This document shows positions 1 to 11,342 of a stretch of DNA of 64,000 bases, in pieces (position 1 is the stretch's first letter; each line of letters starts with the position of its first letter). The notes below the pieces were generated by a model that saw only the letters and a list, made by a program, of their open reading frames with translations, was not told where the DNA came from and made no database searches. The stretch comes from Psilocybe azurescens (Eukaryota; Basidiomycota; Agaricomycetes; Agaricales; Agrocybaceae). Made by a program: the position numbers and the translations under genes. The stretch is taken from contig JAJIRX010000668.1 in the NCBI GenBank assembly GCA_023853785.1, positions 558,001 through 622,000 on the forward strand, read 5' to 3'.

Positions 1-966
1 AGAATGGCCGCCTGGCATTAGAGACAGCCTGCAGATACGCAGGGCGTTGGGGGTAAGACCCTGTCGGAGAGCCGGAACGGACCGGAACAGGGGAGTGAAG
101 CGGCTCATCCGCGGTGAGATTCACCAGCGGACTCAATGTTCTTGGAGATGTCAAAAGACGAAGAAAGTCTCCGTCGTATGTCGTGGAGGTATTGCACAGA
201 AAAGTTTTGTGCGTCGCCCACTTGATGACGCACGCCACTTCTCAGGAATGACAAAGCTTCCAAATGTGGCTCGGCTTGTGTTCGGCTTTCCGATCCTCCG
301 GCAATACGGCAACGTTCAAATAAGCGCCAGCTCTGCTGCATACTCCGAGTCTGCGCAAATAGAAAGACGACGCAGAGTACGTCGGTGGGAGTTGTGTTGA
401 ATTGCGTGGTGATTGGGTGATAAAATCCGCTTCAACAGATAAGAGAGTTACGCCTTCTAAGCTCTGACCATGACAAGCTTCTAAATCCGTAAGCTTTTGT
501 GTAAGCTAGAACCCGGAGCTGACAGGATAGAGACTTCGTTATTTAGCGACGTCAAGTTAACAGCAGCCACAAGCAGAAACTCATCAAGCCAGAATGGGCA
601 TAGCCCTGATGTTTCACGACACAGCCAAATGCTCATCATAGTCAATAAAAACTTGCTCGACAAATAGATGCAGGCAGTATGTGGCATGTATATATACTGA
701 ACAACAAATGTGGCGAAGTCTACATTACCCAATGCAAGCTTACAAGTAGCTATAAAATTTACTCACTCCAATACAACTTACAAGTGTCTGAATCACGATA
801 CAATTAAACTGAATGATACGAAAAATGCAGTAACAAAAAGAGCGGCTAGGACATGGAAGTCCATCTACAGTACGGTATCAACAGAATGTGGATGGGTGGG
901 TATGTACAGAACGAGGGCGACGACGATGTATATCGACGTAGATGTATTTAAATGATGATATGTCAA

Positions 967-2128
967 TTAAAGACTGCCGCTGACCTTGACTGGAGGGCGT
1001 GGACGGCGGGATTCGCTGCTGCGGGGGTCCAAAGGGTGGGTTGCACCGTCAGTAACATCGTCGAGGCCGGCGCCACCGAGTGCATTGCTGATAGTACTGG
1101 CGAGACCGTCGCTGTTGCTGTTGTCCTCGTCATCGCTGTTGTCCCCGTCGTCATTGTCCCCGTCATCATTGTCTCCGTCATCATTGTCCCCGTCGTCGTT
1201 GTCCCCATCATCATTGTCTCCATCGTCGTTGTCCCCGTCATCATTGTCGTCGTCGTCGTCATCCGAGTCATCCCCGGTCAAAGGATTGGCAGGGACATCG
1301 TCGAGACCGTCGAGGGCCGGATTTTCAAGGCCCTCGAGCCCACGCTCTTCAGCCCCGGATGCGGTAGGCAAGACGGCCGACGCTCCAGGTGGTGATTGCG
1401 GGTTGAGTACGTTATCCAGAAGACTGCCAGCGTCGGTGGAGCCTACGTCAGACCCAGGCCACAACTGCCTCCCTCTGTGCGCTCTCAGAGTCCGAGCCTT
1501 TTGCGGCGCCGGTGAAAGCTTCCAGAATGTTGTCCAAGAACCCTCCCGCAACACTCCGCGCGGCCCTCTTGCGCTGCATCGTATCTGCACCAAGAGCATT
1601 CGCTTGCTCAGCTGCGCCTAGCAGGGGGCCCCAATAACGACCCTAGGGGGCCGCTGAGAACACTTCCGACTCCAGCAGAGTCTGAACCGCCGGGAAGAAT
1701 CTGCCTTCGCTGGAGATTATCACGACCGCCCACGATTCGCATGGCGTCACCGAGAGCTCCAGCATTTGATCCAATTGGACTTGCCGCCACGGCGGGGAGG
1801 CATTGGTGATATCGTCAGGGACATCTCCCGTATCTTGCCTGGGGGAGACCGCATTGCCAAGGAGGTTCCCGAGTAGGTCGCTCTCCTGCCTGCGATTCAG
1901 AACGGTCGAGATACCAATTATGCGTCCTGAAACATCACGACCTAATAACATATCACAGGCATCATACATCAGGAAAGATATTTAACACAAGAAAGAGATT
2001 GAGAGGGACATACGATTTGCGACTCCAGCCGCGGCGTTATTGTTGTTCGCAGCGGTGAGTAGGACCGGTGCCGCGAACACGCTTTGGAAAAGGACAAGAG
2101 TGACAAAAGCGATAGATAGCTTGAACAT
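967..2128 (-). pseudogene. Secreted acidic protein, frameshifted paralog
   Basis: Paralog of the intact gene at 5338-6024. Exon 1 (2128-2014) encodes a signal peptide starting MFKLSIAFVTLVLFQ and ends in a phase-1 GTATGT donor; exon 2 resumes at 1941 after TTATTAG, exactly as in the paralog. Reading then passes through three frames: about 1941-1810, about 1800-1630 and about 1600-967. Each piece looks coding, with dibasic motifs such as QRRQ and QRKR, but no GT-AG introns of normal size join them. The junctions look like small indels near 1800, 1625 and 1455. The last piece ends in an Asp-rich tract made by a 15-bp minisatellite. It is most likely a pseudogene; unrecognised introns or assembly indels are the alternatives. 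The function of the family is unknown. Confidence 0.6.
1139..1243. repeat. 15-bp minisatellite, seven copies
   Basis: Seven consecutive 15-bp units of the type TTGTCCCCGTCATCA, differing at one to three positions, lie in the 3' part of the frameshifted secreted-protein gene. On the minus strand they encode a five-residue D-N-D-D-G repeat. The length keeps the reading frame, so copy number could vary without frameshift. The paralog at 5338-6024 has only a loosely repetitive Asp/Gly/Asn region here. Confidence 0.9.
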
Positions 2129-2553
2129 TTTCGTTTATATTGGTTGGTTTGTGGGGTAAAGAACGACTAGCACAAGAGTGCGAAAACAACGAAGGACTGT
2201 GGGTAAGGAAGGGTGAGGGGGACGGACTGTAACTTCAAGTGAGCACTGAAGATGTGGATGAAAAATTCGAGTCCGTCTATTATATATGCGTATCAGCTTT
2301 CAAAAATTTCAGATGTCTTCGAACTTCGAATGTCGTAACATAACATTCAACGTGTGGAATTAGAAGCCATTAGCACTTCGAAGCGAGCCGCTAGCGTCAA
2401 TTCAAAATCACGTTTCTCAGCCTTTCGCCATTATTCGGAACAGAGAAGAAGAATCCTCACTTTTCAATTGACAACATGTTTGGAGCTCAAATGAACTTAA
2501 GGCTCGCTGAGCGTGTATGATCAATGCCTTTGTCAGCTTAGTACTGAGCCTTA

Positions 2554-3807
2554 GAGTCTGTTCGGATGCCAGATTCCAACTGGAATCTGATTTTTGATGG
2601 CAGCCGGAATTCCGCGAGAGTCCCGAGTCACAAATCGTCACAACGGAATTAGATAGCGTAGATAGCGTCTTTCTGCCTGCAACATCTCTCTCCACGCTGC
2701 AAGTACACCCCTTGGGCACAATTCTTCATGGTTTGCTGGTCTGAAAAATAAATTACTATTCAATATGAATACTTTTGTAAAAATGAGTACCTTGTATCAG
2801 CCCAACCCCACTCAGCAAGGTGGTAATGAACACCATAATAAGGGACTAGAAGTGCATCACAAACTCCAAATCCACCATTAGCAAGATAGAATTTTATGAG
2901 TGGAATTGTGAGATCAGTGAGCCAGGAGTGTGCAAACATTTGTGGCATCAGCAGCTGACCCTTCCCATCCACTGATGAAGTAAACAAACTTCATTGTGAA
3001 CGAAACACAAGCAAGGCAGTTCTGGGATACACCACTTTTGTATTTTTATGCAGAGTGTTGATCTGTGGCTGATGGACAGCAATTTATATGTGTTCCATCC
3101 ATTGCACTGATTGCCATATCAAACCAAGAACTGAATTTTAGTTGTTAAATGTACTCAGCTATGGGATTATTTGTGCTTGGAAGCTGAACATATTTTTCAT
3201 AGAAGGGACCTGATGAAACTGCCTTGAGAATTCCTTGAAAGCATCTGCAACATTTATTAGTGGGAGTGAATTATTTCACTAAACAAAGAAATACATTGAA
3301 ATTGTTTCATTTGACTATTGAAATCTTTCACCAACATGTTTAATTGACAGGCCAGTAACACACATGTAGAGAAAGATAGCGACTTGCTCCTTCAGAGTGG
3401 CATACTTGGAGTCCTTGAGATTGGATAGAGCATGTAGTTCTTCAATAAATATCAGGAATAGATGTAGCTGCATTCTGAGCTCTTTTGAATGTGATCTGGG
3501 TGCCCATGTATCAATTCCTCAACCCATGCTTCACCTGTTAATTTGGAGTTATGGTACTCTTGTTTCCAGTACAATGGGGATGTATAGAGGGTAGTAGCAA
3601 GAGTAATAGCATTTATAATATATACAGCTGCCACCGTGTTTCAAGTAGTGGTGGAGGCATGGAGATCACTGTAAGATGCCCAGAGATTGCGCAGAGACTG
3701 CTCAAAGTGGCATGCGTGACATGGTTACTTGATTTGGCGAGCAGCGGATAATTCCGGCTGCCATCAAAAATCAGATTCCAGTTGGAATCTGGCATCCGAA
3801 CAGACTC
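2554..3807. mobile_element. PIF/Harbinger DNA transposon with 58-bp TIRs
   Basis: The ends are perfect 58-bp inverted repeats (2554-2611 and 3750-3807, beginning GAGTCTGTTCGGATGCC), flanked by TTA at 2551-2553 and 3808-3810, the 3-bp target duplication typical of PIF/Harbinger. Each TIR contains a small palindrome, AGATTCCA-AC-TGGAATCT. The element is 1254 bp and carries a decayed transposase on the minus strand. The paralogous site at about 6455 has a single TAA and no insertion, so this is a clean insertion after the tandem duplication or a loss from the other copy. Confidence 0.93.
2780..3420 (-). pseudogene. Harbinger-type DDE transposase remnant
   Basis: Minus-strand translation gives, in order, LSIKHVGERFQ, a stretch typical of the region before the catalytic core, AMDGTHI with the first acidic residue, FISGWEGSAAD with the second, and FYLANGGFGVCD followed by LVPYYGVHYHLAEWG. 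This series is characteristic of the DDE_Tnp_4 / plant-transposon family. Stops and at least one frameshift separate the parts, so no functional protein is made. The N-terminal helix-turn-helix and the final acidic residue region are not convincingly visible. Confidence 0.85.
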
Positions 3808-3810
3808 TTA

Positions 3811-4120
3811 CAGAGTCTAACGCCTCAATATTGATATCAAAAAAACACTCACAGCGCACGGACGGCGGGGTCTGCGCATCGTCATGCACAGAAGGATTGC
3901 TCGATGACGACGACGCAGAGGGCGCAGAGGTGGGATGCGACGGGGTTTTGGAGGGTTGTTCCGGATTCTCTACTTTGCCACCATCCTGTCCAGCTGAATC
4001 TTCAGCTGAATCTTTTTCTCCTCGGTGTGGCGGGAGGCGTTTCTTGTGGTGTTTTTGAGTTCATCCATAGTGGAGACTTAAGTAATGATGGATTCCGCAC
4101 TTTCAGTGCGGATGATACGG
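3811..4120. other. Junction between duplication copies
   Basis: About 50 bases complete copy 1; the rest (3860-4120) has no match in the window. On the minus strand a 32-codon ORF (4068-3970) starts MDELKNTTRNASRH and ends at a GTAGAG that could also be a splice donor. It may be the first exon of a truncated gene, but nothing supports this further. Confidence 0.3.
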
Positions 4121-5099
4121 AGAAAGGCCGCCTGGCATTAGAGACAGCTTGCAGATACGCAGAGCGTTGGGGTAAGGCCCTGTCGGAGAGCCGGAACGGA
4201 CCGGAACAGGGGAATGAAGCGGCTCATCCGCGGCGATGTTCACCAGCGGACTCAATGTTCTTGGAGGTGTCAAAGACGAAGAAAGTCTCCGTCATATGTC
4301 GTGGAGGTCTTGCACAGAAAAGTTTTGTGTGTTGCTCGCTTTGATGACGCACGCCGTTTCTCAGGAATGACAAAACTTCCAAATGTGGCTCGGCTTCTCC
4401 TCGGCTTTCCGATCTTCCGGCAATAAGGCAACCTTGAAATAAGCGCCAGCTTGACTTGCTCACTGCTACATACTCCTGCGCGAATAGAAAGACGACGCAG
4501 AGTACGTCGGTGAGAGTTATGTTGAATTGAGTGGTGATTGGATGATAACCTTGTTTAATAGATCGAAGAGAGCATACATCCTTCTGAGCTCTGACCTGTT
4601 AACAAGCTCCTAGATCCCAGTGTGCAAGCTAAAACTTAAACAGCTGACAGGATAAAGATTTTGCTATTTAGGAATGCCAAGTTAGCAGCAGCCACAAGCG
4701 GAAACTCGTCAAGCTAGAATGAGCATATCTCTGACCTTTCGCAACACAGGCAAATGCTCATCAGACTCAATAAAAACTTGCTCGACAAATAGGTGCAGGC
4801 AGTATTTCACATGTATGTATACTGAACAGTAAAGATGACAAAGTAGTGCGCCATGCAAGCTTGCAAGTGACAATAAGATTTAAGTGCTCCAATACAATTG
4901 TCCGAATCACGATACAATTCAATTGGATAATACGAAAAATGCAGTCACAAAAGAGCGGCTAGGACATGAAAGTCCATCTACAGTACGGTATCAACAGAAT
5001 GCGAGTGAGTGGATATGTATGTACAAAACGAGAGCGACAACAATGTAAACTAGACGTAGATTTAGTTAGACGATGTAACATCAATTAAAACCTACTGCC

Positions 5100-5336
5100 A
5101 GGTTTACTGAGGGCCTCGCTGTTGGGCCTACTGACCGGCTTGTCACTGAGCTTACTGACAGGCTTGCCGACAAGCTTGCCGCTGACCCTGCTGTCAGGTT
5201 TACCGAGGGTCTCGCTGCTGGGCCTACTGACCGGCTTGTCACTGAGCTTGCCGCTGACCCTGCTGCCAGGTTTACTGAGGGCCTCGCTGCTGGGCCTACT
5301 GACCGGCTTGTCACTGAGCTTACTGACCGGCTTGCC
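5100..5336. repeat. 72-bp minisatellite just downstream of the stop
   Basis: About three copies of a 72-bp unit plus partial units lie directly 3' (minus strand) of the stop of the secreted-protein gene. In one minus frame they encode a 24-residue Lys/Pro/Ser-rich repeat with motifs such as SDKPVSRPSSE and SKPGSR, open to a stop at 5085. This frame differs from the annotated protein frame. The tract may be a former coding tail cut off by a frameshift, or an alternatively spliced tail. Confidence 0.8.
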
Positions 5337-5337
5337 G

Positions 5338-6024
5338 CTAGGCTTGAATGGGAGTGGAGGGCTCATCATCAGCAGTACCATCGAAGATGTTATTGCTGTC
5401 CCCATTGCCACCATTGTCGTTGTCCCCGCCCTCAGGATCATCCCTGCTAACGTTGTCACTGTTGTCCCCATCATCGTTATCGTCCCCGTCGTCATGGCCC
5501 GAGTCATCCCCAGCCAAAGGACTAACAGGGACACCGTCGAGGGCCTCGAGTCCACGCTTTTCAGCCTCGGATGTGGGTGGCACGGCGGCCGACACTCCAG
5601 GTGGTAATTGGCGGCGGGCCAGGTCATCCACAAGACTGTCAACGACACTGCCAAAAATGTCGGCGTCTACGTCAGGTGCATCTTCCGTATCTTGCCTGGG
5701 GGGGATCGCATTGCCCAAGAGGTCGCCGACGTCGGCACTGAGGTCGGCGACGGTGATGCCGATGTTATTAGCGAATGAGTCGTCTTCCTGCCTGCGAGTG
5801 GCCGAGAAACCATTTATGCGTCCCGGACCATCACGACCTAGCAACACATCAGTTATCATACATCAGGAAAAATACATAACACGAGGGAGAGAGGGGGAGA
5901 GGGACATACGATTGGCGACTCCAGCCGCAGCGTTGTTGTTGTTCCCGGCGGTGAGTAGGACCGGTGCCGAGAACACGCTTTGGAACAGGACAAGAGTCAC
6001 AAAAGCGACAGATAGCTTGAACAT
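5338..6024 (-). CDS. Small secreted acidic protein with dibasic (Kex2-like) sites
   Basis: Two exons, 6024-5910 and 5837-5338, give 204 aa. The phase-1 intron (5909-5838, 72 bp) runs from GTATGT to TGCTAG and creates Arg39. Residues 1-19 form a signal peptide (MFKLSVAFVTLVLFQSVFS) before APVLL. Dibasic sites occur at RR39-40, RR53-54 followed by Q, RR113-114 followed by Q, and KR132-133 followed by G, a pattern expected of Kex2 processing in the secretory pathway. The C-terminal third is rich in Asp, Gly and Asn. No known domain is recognised. The start was chosen because it begins the signal peptide; an in-frame upstream ATG would spoil it. The paralog at 967-2128 is broken. Confidence 0.75.
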
Positions 6025-6497
6025 CTTTGTTTGTATTGGTTGGTCTGTAGGGTAAAGAACGACTAGCACAGGAGTGCGAAAACAACGAAGGACTGTGGGT
6101 GAGGAAGGGTGATGGGATGGACTGCAACTTCAAGTGAGTACTGAAGATGCGGATGAGAAATGTGAGCCCTCGTATTATATGTGTGTACCAGCTTTCAAAT
6201 ATTTCGAACGTCTTCGAACTTGGAATATTGTAACATAACATTCGATGTGTCGAATTTGGAGCCATTAGAAGTGAGCCACTAGCGTCAATTCAAAATCACG
6301 CTTCTCAGTCCTTCGTCGTTATTCGGAGCAGAGAAGAATTCCTCACTTTCAGTTGACAACATGTTCGGAGCCCATGTTCGGAGCCCAAATGAACTTAAGG
6401 CTCGCTGAGCGTGTATGATCAATGCTTTTGTCGGCTTAGTACAGAGTCTAACAGAGTCTAACGCTTCAATATTAATATCAAAACACTCACAGCGCAC

Positions 6498-7640
6498 ACT
6501 ATGTATTAATATTTCAACATTATACCTTACGGAATTTCGTATCATTCTAGCGTTCACTGTAGCTCGCGGCGAAGGACTCACATTGATGACGGAGCACGAT
6601 GCTCTTAACCTCCTTGAAGTGAAGAGTCTTTGATTTCGAAATAGACGCCCGAAATACCAATGTATTACTACCAGTAGAAGCAAGTCGTCTTGCACATGTT
6701 GTTCTCCAAGTTCCCAAAATTCTCCCCGCACTGCAACGTACGTATTAATACAAGCTATTCGGAAGTTAATTTACAGCCTGGCAAAGGCCCGAATTACAAT
6801 CTCCACTCTTCGCGTCGTCTTCGGTGGCTCCTTATTCCTCGAGGAGGTGATGATGTCTGTCAGTTATGCCGGCACGCAATGCAAGTGAATTCTCGGCAAA
6901 GTCCTCTTTCCGTTGCCTTTAACTCCGTACATACGGGAGTAACCATATCAGCGCAGACTCGGGACATTCGAATCCAAATGGCACGGACAAACTCGTACAT
7001 CGACGAATACTGCCTGAAGGCCAACTCCTAACATAGCGCACCGCAAAGCTTTCGTCAAAAAATTTTATTGGGAGGTTTCAGTGCATCTAAGTTGAAATTT
7101 GGCAAGACCACTATCACTGAAAGCAGAGCTTTTGCGGTGATTAGGAATTAACTCCCCGTTTATCGTTCATTATTCAGCCAAAGGGGGACCGTATATACGT
7201 AGCATGGATCAAGAGTCAAGACTCAATAGGACCCATGTCGCTTGACGTCGAGGGCTGTATACCCTAATACCCAAAGGTTAACCACCAAAGTCTCAATAGC
7301 CGCAAGCCCTATCAGTGTAGGTGAAAGGGTGGAATTGATTTTGCAAATAGAGCAAGTCGAGTCGAGTCGAGCAGGGGTTTCCCGAACGCTTCGCTATGCC
7401 AGTGCCTGGCATGCTCTATATGGTGAGCTGTGCTCGGCGCTCTGCGCTTTCAAAGTTCTCACAGGGTGACCCATTTCAAAGCCAGCGGATCACGTGGGAT
7501 TAGACATTTTGGCATCGGCAGCACAGACTCAGAGAAGCTCCCCAACTTGAATGATATCATCAGAAGATGATCGTGACCACCACTACCCTGGTCTAGTGTC
7601 CAACGTTGCCTCTCGAACCGCAACTTTCACCCATTTTTTG
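6498..7640. other. Intergenic region
   Basis: Both strands carry only short or stop-rich frames without splice structure or recognisable motifs. A minus ORF at 6285-6731 straddles the duplication boundary and has no convincing composition. The promoter of the F-box gene should lie in the right part, but no specific element stands out. Confidence 0.5.
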
Positions 7641-7690
7641 ACCCTCTTGAGTTGCATTTGGACAAGCGGAATAAGAGATTCCATCCGATT

Positions 7691-7765
7691 GTAAGTACTG
7701 TTTCTGATTGTTCAGGACGCGTCAGAGACTTCAAGCCGACACTAACATTCTCATTCCTTATGCAG
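7691..7765 (+). other. Probable 5' UTR intron of the F-box gene
   Basis: A canonical intron lies 13 bases upstream of the chosen start codon: donor GTAAGT at 7691, branch-like ACTAAC at 7741, acceptor TTATGCAG ending at 7765. No in-frame ATG upstream joins the protein across it, so it is read as an intron in the leader. Confidence 0.6.
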
Positions 7766-7778
7766 GGCAGAGCCAAAC

Positions 7779-9478
7779 ATGCTGGAATCCTCTCCTCTTT
7801 CATCAAGGATAGGGACGAACTACGCTCCTACGGACGAAGAGATCGTTCAGACTACGCGTCTTCTATCTCTGCCCATCGCAAGGCTGAGGATCCTAAAAGA
7901 GGATATGGACAAGGCCCTAAAGGTGTATAAAGATCTTTGTGCTCGACATAACGCCCTGTCCCTCCAAATCGATGGTTACCGGGCACTGCTCTCCCCAGCA
8001 CGACGTCTTCCGGTTGACATTATACAAGAGATCTTTTTCCGATGTCTTCCCACCCAACACAATGCAGTGATGGCTCCACGTGAGGCACCGCTGCTCCTAA
8101 CTCAAATATGTAGTGGATGGCGTCAAATCGCTCTCTCCACCCCCATGTTGTGGGCGTCAATCCATATTTCCACTCCGCTCGATTCCCCCCAATCAGGTGT
8201 GTATTCGACCTATCACGACAAGGCATGCTGAATGCGATTGTTGCATGAGTAGTAGAACAACAGAGTAACATGGTTCGAGAATGGATATCGAGGTCAGGAA
8301 GCTGTCCGCTCACTATATCTCTGCACGATTTGGTCGGATCGTTGGAAACCAATCGATGGCACAAGATAATGGACACCATCATCAGTCATTCTTCTCAGTG
8401 GAAAACGATCAGCATTGCCACCTCCTCCCACTATTTTGAACGCATCTTTGCCCTACCGTCATCCGCAGTTCCCTTACTGGAATCTATAAGCATTAACATC
8501 ATCTTAATTCCAGGTTCGCCACATCAACTGCGTCCAGTCGTATATCCCAGCGGGATACTGGATGCACCCCTTCTCAGGGAGATTTCTCTCAAGGATGTCA
8601 GAGACAGCATTTTCCCTCTAAAATGGGCTAATCTGACCAAACTTTCCTTGAAAGGGATTTCAAACAACAGCTCCATTTATAAAACCGCGAAGATTTTACG
8701 TTTATGCGAACGACTACTTGAGCTTCGTGCCGAGATAATAACCATCCGTAACGAAACCGGTCCCCTTGGCGCTCCGATAATCCTTCCAGTGCTCCAGAGA
8801 CTATCTATCTACCATGACGGAATAGGCATCGAAGAATTTGTTGAGCTTCTTAAAGTTCCTCGCTTGGAACACCTTGAATTTCACACGAAATTGCCTAGCA
8901 ATGGTCGTTATCTGCTACCCCTGCTACCAACACACTCTGGAATGCTTCAAACACTTATCGCAGACTTCCAAATTTTATCACGTGAAGATTTCATAACATG
9001 TCTCCGACGCTGTCCACATCTTACCATGTTATCTAACAAATTCGGACACACCCCTGGCATTGACAGTGGCGCTGCGCGTCAGTTAGCACTGATAAATCCG
9101 ATACCCGTCAATCGCCACTTTGACGACGAGTTACTGCAGCTTTTGTGTGTCCCCGACAGCCTCACAGGTTGCTTCCTCTTACCTGAGCTAGAGGCCCTCG
9201 AATGCTTTTCTGCGGCATCTTTCTCCGACGCGAAGCTCGTTGAATTTATACATCTTCGACAAGGGGGCACCCTCCCCAATGTCAGAAAGATGGAGCGGAT
9301 TGTGGCGGTCTTCAATCGAGCCCAGACTACACCCGTAGTCGAAGAAGTCAAGCAGTTCATTGGGGAACACTTCACGGTTCGTCTATCTTACGCACCGGCG
9401 TCGAATTTCAGAAACGTTTATTTTCCATATCGCGGACTCCCCTCCCAATCGCCGTTTATCTTTCCTCGATACCAGTAA
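7779..9478 (+). CDS. F-box-like protein with leucine-rich C-terminal region
   Basis: Exons 7779-8198 and 8264-9478 encode 544 aa; the 65-bp phase-0 intron runs from GTGTAT to ACAACAG. Residues about 35-72 look like a coiled coil, then comes an F-box-like domain with LPVDIIQEIFFRCL, REAPLLLTQICSGW and STPMLWASI, followed by REWISRSGSCPL, all hallmarks of the large Agaricomycete F-box family. The rest has irregular leucine-rich repeats (for example LLREISLKDV and LEHLEFHT). Such proteins dock substrates to SCF ubiquitin ligases through Skp1; the substrate is unknown. The gene converges on the hydrolase gene at 9586, 107 bp away. An ATG at 8270 inside exon 2 would drop the F-box, so the upstream start is preferred. 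Confidence 0.9.
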
Positions 9479-9585
9479 TAATACCAACTTTCCTTGGCTA
9501 ACTAGAGTTTGTGAATTTTGATATGCAAGTGACTATAAGATGATGCGGACAACTAGATTGGAGCATGCAATCGATTACATGAACA

Positions 9586-11012
9586 CTATTTCGTGGGTGT
9601 GCCATCAACCACCTTGTCCAAAAATCCGTGAATAATTGTCCAGTAGCCGCCCTGCTCATGTGTCTTTCCTATGAGCACACAAATCGGTTTCATTGAGATA
9701 AACAAGTGTATCATTTGAGCAACTCACGATGATTACCATCTGGAAACAGGATAAACTGGTCTTGGCTAACGTACGCGTCTTCCGCTTCTTCAGTTTCAGC
9801 ACTGGATTTATTAGGCCATGACTTCTTTATCTGGCCCCTGTTCTTCGCCGCTCTCCACAGAGACCTCATTTGATGAGGTCTCACTAGCTTGTCGGCCATT
9901 CCGCCAAGAAGTAGAATAGGTATCTCTCGCGGTATCCTCTTTATCTTTGAGCGTGATGGCCACTTCTCTGTGCAGAAGACGGAAAGAGGCCACCCCACAA
10001 CGGGAAAGTCTCTTATTACAGCGGAAAGGGATGTGAATGTATTCTCCACCACCAACGCGTCAATCTACATTAGGATTCAGGAGGGAGGGGTGCAATCATT
10101 AATCGTTCGAAAGTGTACGCACCTTGTCACCGTTCTCGCTTGTAACATGTATTGCGACAGCCCCTCCCAAGGAATGGCCGTAGATAATCTAATCAGAAAT
10201 TTGTATCAGAGGCCAAATTAGAATATCGAGAGAAACCTGGTCTTGCAATAGGCATGCTGGATAAAATAGGATGAGAATAGACGTAATCAACGGCTGCTTG
10301 AGCATCGAGACAAAGGCCTGATAGTTCCAGGTCATCATAGCCTGCTGAGTACATTGGAAGAAATTAGATGATATAGCTACCTTTCTCCGTTGGAGTTCCT
10401 TCCGAATGTCCGTATCTAGGATATGTGGGTGCCTGATACCGCTTAAAGACGACAAGATTCCGCGTACCCTCGATACTCAGCAGCGAAAATGTTGTAATGA
10501 TGTCGCAATCGAGAAGCAAAGATCTCGAGGAGGTCTCCACGATCGGAAGAGTTTCCGTGGAAGACGATGATAGTCCCCCTTGCCTCTGCCTGGGCGTTGT
10601 CAGATACGCGGAAGATGTCTGTCAGTCTGTCGGCCTTCAGTAGATACCGCAATTCCCACATACATATGACTCGCTATCTTTCTTTTGAATGAGATAGCAT
10701 CTAATTTTCAACTTGTCCTCCGTTAATAGAGTGATATCCTCATAAGGATTCAGGTTGAGTCGGCCTGGAGTAACAGATTCTCCTTGATAACTCGTTCAGC
10801 ACCAACAGCTGATGAATAAGAGGTAAACGCACCCAGCTTGAAGATGTCGTTCATCGGTTCAAACCCCAAAGGATACACGGCCAAACGCTGACCATGCTTG
10901 CAGAACTGCGGGAGACAGTAAGCAGACGGACGGGCGTCAATATCCAACAAAGACTTAACATGGCACAGGAGATCGAATTACACACCAATTTGAATAGCTG
11001 AAGCGTTAGCAT
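9586..11012 (-). CDS. Alpha/beta hydrolase, BEM46/ABHD13-like (copy A)
   Basis: Nine exons: 11012-10986, 10905-10833, 10764-10664, 10589-10468, 10415-10381, 10317-10247, 10188-10123, 10064-9728, 9668-9586; 304 aa. All phases join. The oxyanion motif HGN is at 78-80, the nucleophile elbow GHSLGG puts Ser at 149, the acid is Asp223 (GGMAD) and the base His277 (DGNH); the motif EYRGYGHSEGTP is also family-typical. BEM46-like enzymes are membrane-associated serine hydrolases of poorly known substrate, linked to polarity in fungi. The intron after residue 143 uses a GC donor (ATT|GCAAG) where its tandem paralog at 11343-12674 has GTAAG. Insertions rich in Lys/Glu precede the final His. It is probably functional; expression depends on splicing the GC-AG intron. 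Confidence 0.85.
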
Positions 11013-11342
11013 GATCGTATCCGAGAACCGCTCAAGATAAGAATGGGCGACACTTTGTGGAAGTTAGTGATACTACACTGATACTTGTATTCGTTTGGCT
11101 GTGCAGTATGAAACCGCACGCGGTACCGCGGGAGAGCTTCATAAATCTATTTATAATTTGCCATCTTACCCGGTGCAACTATAGTGCTCTTCAATGATTC
11201 ATGACCCACTCACTGTACACGTCAGGAACACCGACTGAAGTATAAAAACAAGGAATAACATATGTACTATGAATTGGATGGTCACATGACTGTATACTTA
11301 TGCGCACTGTGAAATATTATACTGAGAATATAGTCATGAATG

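Larger units (their letters stand above)
1..3859. repeat. Tandem segmental duplication, copy 1
   Basis: Sequence from the window's first base to about 2550, resumed at 3811-3859, matches 4121-6497 in order and orientation, with scattered substitutions and small indels. The unit carries the secreted-protein gene and its flanks. The copy is interrupted by a 1254-bp Harbinger transposon (2554-3807). Its left end lies at or beyond the window edge. The first 480 bases hold no gene I can support. Confidence 0.9.
4121..6497. repeat. Tandem segmental duplication, copy 2
   Basis: Second copy of the unit starting at the window's left end. It contains the intact secreted-protein gene and, at about 6450-6470, the empty site equivalent to the Harbinger insertion in copy 1. 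Outside the coding region the copies show many substitutions and short indels, so the duplication is not recent. Confidence 0.9.

Noticed and set aside
986..1621. Long Ser/Leu-rich plus-strand ORF
   Set aside because: It is the antisense shadow of the Asp-rich minisatellite of the minus-strand gene; a 15-bp repeat opens several frames at once.
5122..5607. Leu/Thr/Gly-rich plus-strand ORF (LLTGL repeats)
   Set aside because: Antisense reading of the 72-bp minisatellite; no start context, splicing or family support.
6285..6731. 148-aa minus ORF
   Set aside because: It crosses the end of the tandem duplication and has no counterpart frame in copy 1; composition is not gene-like.
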